Positions 58,616-63,580 of a stretch of DNA of 63,580 bases are shown here, in pieces. Position 1 is the first letter of the stretch, and every line of letters starts with the position of its first letter. Below the pieces are notes generated by a model. That model saw only the letters and a list, made by a program, of their open reading frames with translations. It made no database searches and was not told where the DNA came from. The position numbers and the translations under genes are program-made. This DNA comes from CAYVQE01 sp964633205 (GTDB lineage: Bacteria; Myxococcota; B64-G9), in contig CAZWFN010000017.1 of NCBI GenBank assembly GCA_964633205.1, positions 1 through 63,580 on the forward strand, written 5' to 3'.

Positions 58616-60190
58616 TCAAGCGACCGGCTCCTTCACGGGCGGTTCCTTCACCGGCCGGCCGTCCGCGCCCTGGTAACACCGGCCGTAGCCGGTCAATGCC
58701 GCCATCACCATCACCGCCGCCAGCAACCAGCCGTGGAACACGTACGGCCAGACCTCCATCGGCGATGGCGCGGTGACGAAGGTATACCGATCGCCGAGCC
58801 CCTGCAGGGTCGCCACGCCGATCAACACCCCCCCCGACCAGGGAAAGATGTAGCCGAAGGCCGAGCTGACCGCATCGAGGAAATTGGCCCGCCGGTATGG
58901 ATGCAAGTTGAACGCTTTGCCCATGTCGCTGACGAACGGGGCCGCCGCGATTTCGGCTGCGGTGTTGACCGTGATGAATGCGTTGAGCGACGCCACGGTG
59001 GCGAACATCACCAGCTCGGCCCGGCGGACCGATGCCTTGACCACCCGCATCATGCCTTGCTTGATCCCCTCCAGCGCACCGCCGACGGCCATGATGTGGC
59101 CGGCGGTGACGATGAACAAGATCAGGATGCCCATCTTGAGAAAGCCGTTGATGCCGTCGACCAGCGCACCGGTGATGGCCCGCTGTTCGAAATCGAGGCC
59201 CAACAGGGCTTCCGGACCCGCCAGCGGGCCGCCCAGCAAGTCGGCCACCGGCTCCAGGTTGGCCATCAGGATCAAGCCGGCCGCCACTACGATGCCCCAG
59301 GTGATCGAGACGATGATGTGGCGTCCGCTCATGGCCAACGCGATGACCAGGCCGAACGGTAGCAACAGGATCAGTCCGGCCGGATTGGCCATTTCGCCGA
59401 ACAGCGCCCGGGCTTGTTGCGCATCGGCCGTGCCACCGCCGCCCAACAGGGCAAACAGCACGACGGCCGGGATGGCCGCCAGGATGGCGTAACGAAAACG
59501 AGACCGGACCACGCCCGGTACATCGGTCTGCTGGGTGACGGCCGACACGATGGTGGTGTCGGATACCGGCGCCAGATTGTCGCCGAAGGCGGCGCCGGAG
59601 AGCACGGCCGCGAACAGCACCAAGGGATCGGCGCCGAGCACCAGCCCGGCCGGGTAGAGCAGCTCGCAAAAAGCGATGGTGGTGCCGTAACCGGTGCCCA
59701 CGGCGGTGGCGAACAGGGCGGCCAGCAGAAATGTGGTGACCACGAAGGCCCCACCCGAGAATCCGGTGACGCTGCCGAGCCAGATCAAGCCATCGACCAG
59801 GCCGCCGGCCGACAAGACCTTGGCGAACATGCCGGCCCAGATCCAACAGGCCACTGCGATCACGCCAACCGGCTGGCTCAAACCGTCGAAGATGGCCTGG
59901 CAGTAGTCGCTCCAACTGCTGCGGCACAAGAACAGCCCCACCGCCAGACCGATGACCACTCCCAGGATCAAGCCACTCTCGTCCGGAGCCCCGTAGTCGG
60001 CCAGCAGCAGCGACAGGCCGATCGCCCAGACGATGAACACCAACATCGGCACCGCGGACCCGAAGCGACCGCCCCGGAATTCCAGCTTCGTCACCTGGGT
60101 GCCGTAGGCCACCTGTTCGGCGGACGCGGCGCGGTCCTGCCGGTGGTGCTCTTCGTTCTGGCCGCCGTCCCTGTCCTGCGCTTCGCTCAA
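58616..60190 (-). CDS. NhaC-family Na+/H+ antiporter
   Basis: A 524-residue inner-membrane protein with ~12 hydrophobic helices after a ~35-residue hydrophilic N-terminus rich in Asp, Glu and Gln. Diagnostic segments are ATAVGTGYGTTIAF, SGAAFGDNLAPVSDTTIVSA and NTAAEIAAAPFVSDM. NhaC-type carriers exchange sodium for protons and in some bacteria malate/lactate or arginine/ornithine-like pairs, so the exact substrate is open. It starts at a TTG with GGGAG seven bases upstream. Located between the coiled-coil gene and the PEGA kinase on the same strand. Confidence 0.9.
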   Translation of the reverse strand: MSEAQDRDGGQNEEHHRQDRAASAEQVAYGTQVTKLEFRGGRFGSAVPMLVFIVWAIGLSLLLADYGAPDESGLILGVVIGLAVGLFLCRSSWSDYCQAIFDGLSQPVGVIAVACWIWAGMFAKVLSAGGLVDGLIWLGSVTGFSGGAFVVTTFLLAALFATAVGTGYGTTIAFCELLYPAGLVLGADPLVLFAAVLSGAAFGDNLAPVSDTTIVSAVTQQTDVPGVVRSRFRYAILAAIPAVVLFALLGGGGTADAQQARALFGEMANPAGLILLLPFGLVIALAMSGRHIIVSITWGIVVAAGLILMANLEPVADLLGGPLAGPEALLGLDFEQRAITGALVDGINGFLKMGILILFIVTAGHIMAVGGALEGIKQGMMRVVKASVRRAELVMFATVASLNAFITVNTAAEIAAAPFVSDMGKAFNLHPYRRANFLDAVSSAFGYIFPWSGGVLIGVATLQGLGDRYTFVTAPSPMEVWPYVFHGWLLAAVMVMAALTGYGRCYQGADGRPVKEPPVKEPVA

Positions 60191-60345
60191 AACTTCACTC
60201 CCGATGCGCGTCTCGATGCTTGCGGCTGCTGCGCCGAATCCTCAGCAGGAGCCAGCTTCGCGGTGGAGCGATCGGGACGCCTGCTGCCGCTGTTCGGCTG
60301 GCTCAGATTTGCGAAGAGCGGCCGGACCGGAGCGGTCTCGCGGTC

Positions 60346-63300
60346 TCATTCCTTCTCGTCGAGGCCTTCGAGCACCTGATCGATGTCGAAATCCCCGCTC
60401 TGATCGGTGCCGTTCGGCAGTGCCGCCGGACCCGAGCCCGGCGTATGCCGGGCGGCCGCGCGCGGCGAACTGCTGGCCGGTCGAAGCTCCAGATCCCCGA
60501 TCTTCTCCTTCAGCCGCTGGATCTCGAGCTCGGCGATCTTCAATGCCTTGCCGCGCTGCAGATAGTTCTGGTTCAGCTTGGTCATCTCGGCGATATGCGC
60601 CGAGCGCACCCGCTCGAGCTCCTTGATGTAGTGGTCCTGCTTCGATTCCATCTCCTGCATCGCCCGCAGCTCCATCTCCTCCTTCTCGCGGATGGCCGAG
60701 TTCATCGCCTCCTCGTACTGGCGGCTCAGATCCTGGGCCTTGCGTTGCTGCTCGGTGGCCGCGGCCAACTCGGCGGCGGTTTGATCGCGCTCGGCCTTGT
60801 GCTGATCCCGCTCGCGGGTCAACTCTTCCAGCCGCACGATGTGACCCTCGACCTGGCGCTCGGTCTCGGCCAGCCGCTGCTGCCAATCCTGCTCGATCTC
60901 GCGCGTCTTGGCCTCGAGCTCTTGCTGCAACCCACTCTCGCGCTGCTGGGACTCGGCCAGCTGGTCGTTGAGCGAGGCCATCTTGTCTTCCCAGACGGCA
61001 ATGCGATCACGCATGTCGGAGCGCATGTCGTCTATCTTCTGGTTCAACTGTCCGACCTCTTCGCCCAGCTCGAGAGCCCGGCCCTCGGCCTCGTTCAGCT
61101 GCTCGCGCATCGCCGACGCGCGCTGCTCCGCCTGGCGCTGGTCCTCGATCGCTTGTTCGCGCTGCACATCGAGCTGCTGCTGCAGCTCGCTGTTGTGCTG
61201 CTCCGACTCCGCCGCCCGGGACTCGGCCGAGGCCAGTTGCTCGGTCAGCTCGGCTTCGCGCTGATCGGCGATCTCCTTCTGTCGGACCGCCTCCTGCTCG
61301 GCCGCGGTGATCCGGCCGTCGCGCTCCTCCAGCTCCTGTTGCTGTTGGATGCGCTGCTCATCCGCCTGCTCGCGGGCTGCGGCCAGCTGCTGCTCGTACT
61401 CGCGGCGCTGCTGCTCGAGCTGCTGGTCGGATTGGCGCTCGGCCTCGCTCAGGGCGGCGGCGGCCTCCTGGCGCGTCTGCTCGAGGTTGGCCTCCAGCTC
61501 CTCGCGCGTCTGGCCGAGCTCGGATTCGAGCGCAGTGATGCGTTGATCGCGCTCCATCAGGACGGTCTCGAGCTCCTCGTTGCGCTCGGCCGCCTGTTGC
61601 CGGTGTTCGGCGAAGGAGCGCTCGGTCTGCTCGTGCCGCTCGCGCAACTGCTCCAGCTGCTGCTGCCGCTCGCTCGACTCGGCCTCGAACTCCTGCTGCT
61701 TCTCGCGGTGGAGCTGGTTGGCATCGTCGAGTTCCTGGCGCAGCAGACCCAGCTCCTCCTCGCGCGACTCGCGCAGCTGCTGCTCATCGCTGCGTTCAGC
61801 GGTCAGCCGCTCGATGTGGCTCTGGTGGGCCGCCAGGTGATCCTTGATCCGCTCCTGTTCGCTCTCTAGCTCCTGGCGTTCCTGCTGCCAGGCCTGTTGC
61901 CGTGCCTCGGCTTCGCGCTGGGCCGCCTCATACTTCTCCAGCAACTCGTTGCGCTCGCCGCGCAAGGCGTCGCCCTCGGAGCGCAGCTCGGACACCTGGC
62001 GCTCCGATTGCTCGGAAGCCAACCGGTGTTCCTCGCGCAGCTCGGCCAGAACCCGATCGCGATCGGCGATCTCCCGATCGGCCGCTTCCTGGGCCGCATC
62101 CTTGTCACGCCGCACCTCTTCGAGATACTCCTCGAGGGCGGTCAGCTGAGAGGTCAAATCCTCTTCGCGCTGGGCTTTCTCCCGCTCCAGATCGGCGATG
62201 CGCTTCTCGTAGTCCTCGGATTTCTGCTCCAGCTCACCCTGCAGCCGATCGACCTCGCGCTGGGTCGCCTCGCGATCCTTGCGGGCCACCACCAGGTTCT
62301 GCTCGAGATCGCGGATGGTCTCCTGGCGATCACGCAGCTGCACCTCGAGGTCGTCTTTGGTGTGGATCAGCTTGTCGCGCGTCTCGTTCAGCTCCCGGTC
62401 GAGGGCTTCCACCTTCTCCTCGCGGTCGGCCAGCCGCTGGTTCAACCGCTGCTCCAGCTCATCCTTGGATTGGCGCAGCGCCGCCAGATCGCTCTCCAGA
62501 CTGGAAATCTTCGATTCCCGATCGTCGAGCTTGGCCGCCAGGCGCTGCTGCTGCTCGTCCTTGTCGCGTTGCAGCTGCTTGTGGGCCTGCTCGATCTCGG
62601 CCAGCTTCTCGCCGCGCTCCTCGATGCGTTCCTGCAGCGTTGCCGCCTGCTCCTCCTTGGCCCGGCGGGTATCGTTGAGTTCGGACTCGAGCGCGTTGGA
62701 CCGCTCCATCTGGGCGCTGAGACCTTCGTTGAGGATCTGTTCGGAACGCTCTTTCTCCTCGGCCAGGGTGTGTAGATCGCGGTACAGATCGGCGATGCGC
62801 TGCTCGGCCTCGGCCAACCGCTCCTTGAGGTCGGCTTCCAGCGCCTCGCGATCCTCGCGCGATTGCTCCAACTCGCCGGTCAGCTTGTCGATCCGCTCCT
62901 CGTTGGAGGCCAGCGTCACCTCGTGGCCGGAGATGATCTCGTTGAGCTCCTGCTCCCGCTCGGTTGCCTCCTGCTGGGTGGCGGCCAGCTTCTCGCCCAG
63001 CAGGGCGTACTGCTCCTCACCGGCCTTGAGCTTGGCCAGCAGGTCTTTCTCCTGCGCGTCCGCCTCGCGTTCCTTCTGGGTCAGCTGGACGCGCATATCG
63101 TTGATCTGCTTTTCCTTTTCGGCGACGACCTGAATCAGGTCGTTTTCGGTGATGACCTTTTCCTCGAGCAACGAGTCGATCGAAGCCTTGAACTCCTGGG
63201 CCTGCTGCATCGAGTCCTTGCGGGTGTCGTCCAGCTTGCGTTCGAGATCCTCGATGCGCATCTTGAAGCCCTGGATCTCGACTTCCTTGTCCATCAACTT

Positions 63301-63570
63301 CTCGTTGAAAGACGAGAACTCGCGCTCCTTGCCCTCCCAGATGTCGGCCAGCTTGGCGATCTCGATCTCGCGCTGCTTCAGCTTCTCGCGCAAAAACTCG
63401 AGCTTCTCCTCCATGCCGCCCTTGGGGCCGCCCTTTTTCTTCGCCTTGGACTTGGGCTTGACCTTGCCTTCGTGCATGGCCTTGCGGGTGTCCTCGATCG
63501 AAGCGAAGGCCTGCTCGACGAAGGCCTCGTCCGCCTCGCTGACCCGGCGGCGGATCTTGGGCGGGATCAC
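60346..63570 (-). CDS. Giant coiled-coil protein, probably 5'-truncated by the window
   Basis: At least 1074 residues. Residues ~1-50 are a basic linker (VSEADEAFVEQAFASIEDTR, then KPKSKAKKKGGPKGG). From ~55 to ~1020 the chain is almost continuous heptad-type coiled coil, rich in Glu, Gln, Arg, Leu and Asp. The last ~50 residues are a short Ser/Ala/Pro and acidic tail (GDFDIDQVLEGLDEKE). A GTG at 63570 could start it, but the frame is open to the window edge, and the linker-like N-terminus suggests that a domain is missing upstream. In Myxococcus, AglZ and FrzS have a pseudo-receiver followed by such coiled coils. A polarity or motility scaffold is therefore a candidate role, not a demonstrated one. 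Confidence 0.85.
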   Translation of the reverse strand: MIPPKIRRRVSEADEAFVEQAFASIEDTRKAMHEGKVKPKSKAKKKGGPKGGMEEKLEFLREKLKQREIEIAKLADIWEGKEREFSSFNEKLMDKEVEIQGFKMRIEDLERKLDDTRKDSMQQAQEFKASIDSLLEEKVITENDLIQVVAEKEKQINDMRVQLTQKEREADAQEKDLLAKLKAGEEQYALLGEKLAATQQEATEREQELNEIISGHEVTLASNEERIDKLTGELEQSREDREALEADLKERLAEAEQRIADLYRDLHTLAEEKERSEQILNEGLSAQMERSNALESELNDTRRAKEEQAATLQERIEERGEKLAEIEQAHKQLQRDKDEQQQRLAAKLDDRESKISSLESDLAALRQSKDELEQRLNQRLADREEKVEALDRELNETRDKLIHTKDDLEVQLRDRQETIRDLEQNLVVARKDREATQREVDRLQGELEQKSEDYEKRIADLEREKAQREEDLTSQLTALEEYLEEVRRDKDAAQEAADREIADRDRVLAELREEHRLASEQSERQVSELRSEGDALRGERNELLEKYEAAQREAEARQQAWQQERQELESEQERIKDHLAAHQSHIERLTAERSDEQQLRESREEELGLLRQELDDANQLHREKQQEFEAESSERQQQLEQLRERHEQTERSFAEHRQQAAERNEELETVLMERDQRITALESELGQTREELEANLEQTRQEAAAALSEAERQSDQQLEQQRREYEQQLAAAREQADEQRIQQQQELEERDGRITAAEQEAVRQKEIADQREAELTEQLASAESRAAESEQHNSELQQQLDVQREQAIEDQRQAEQRASAMREQLNEAEGRALELGEEVGQLNQKIDDMRSDMRDRIAVWEDKMASLNDQLAESQQRESGLQQELEAKTREIEQDWQQRLAETERQVEGHIVRLEELTRERDQHKAERDQTAAELAAATEQQRKAQDLSRQYEEAMNSAIREKEEMELRAMQEMESKQDHYIKELERVRSAHIAEMTKLNQNYLQRGKALKIAELEIQRLKEKIGDLELRPASSSPRAAARHTPGSGPAALPNGTDQSGDFDIDQVLEGLDEKE

Positions 63571-63580
63571 CGGGGGGCCG

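Noticed and set aside
56314..58776. Open frame of about 820 codons opposite the PEGA kinase
   Set aside because: The antisense of a complete kinase; its composition is Arg/Gly/Leu/His-rich with no domain.

Overview
The window is a very GC-rich, densely packed bacterial chromosome segment. It has about 50 protein genes, no rRNA, tRNA, CRISPR array or insertion sequence that I could see, and no gene-free stretch longer than about 230 bases. The gene content suggests Myxococcota or a related 'deltaproteobacterial' lineage. The signs are Ser/Thr kinases with an HRDISPQN catalytic loop and C-terminal PEGA domains, several PilZ proteins of the Myxococcus paralogous type, DUF4388 (PATAN) proteins, lipoproteins with DGGVDGG/DPGG linkers, and a giant coiled-coil protein. 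The assignment rests on protein character only; there is no rRNA.

Layout. 1-3949: end of a PEGA membrane protein, then a cyclase-kinase-propeller fusion. 3953-10808: a CPA1 antiporter facing an acyltransferase, alanine racemase, two paralogous beta-helix proteins and a zinc-ribbon protein. 10833-19059: five consecutive lipoprotein genes on the minus strand, two of them related propellers with Cys-rich segments. 19198-23234: a UbiB/ABC1 kinase-like protein, a TPR protein, a DUF192 protein and a membrane-anchored unknown. 23264-26131: a divergent PilZ gene and membrane metallopeptidase gene. 26207-31084: a GH57 enzyme, glycogen synthase and a DUF4388 protein. 31119-35884: a double thioredoxin-fold lipoprotein, two convergent overlapping PilZ genes, a PEGA protein and a KOW protein. 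35948-39882: a small Cys-rich protein, a PilZ/J-domain protein, an Hsp70 whose lid is replaced by a DUF4388 domain, and a lipoprotein. 39922-44697: PsuG and a heterodimeric ABC exporter. 44832-47111: HU, a small membrane protein and a GH13 enzyme. 47111-53063: spermidine synthase, transketolase, SmpB, and an SDR gene flanked by two PH-domain membrane proteins. 53218-56200: a ferritin-like protein, a tungsten aldehyde:ferredoxin oxidoreductase, a MoaD/ThiS-like protein and a zinc ribbon. 56218-63580: a PEGA kinase, an NhaC antiporter and a coiled-coil protein running off the window.

The most interesting locus is the Hsp70/J-domain pair at 36252-39427. Both chaperone partners carry bacterial signalling domains (PilZ, PATAN) in place of their usual accessory regions. 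A second window-wide pattern is a recurrent promoter (TTGnnn, 17-18 nt, usually TAGnnT) whose -10 box lies 6-11 nt upstream of the start codon at seven genes. This predicts many leaderless or nearly leaderless transcripts.

All functional statements come from reading motifs by eye. No database search was run.
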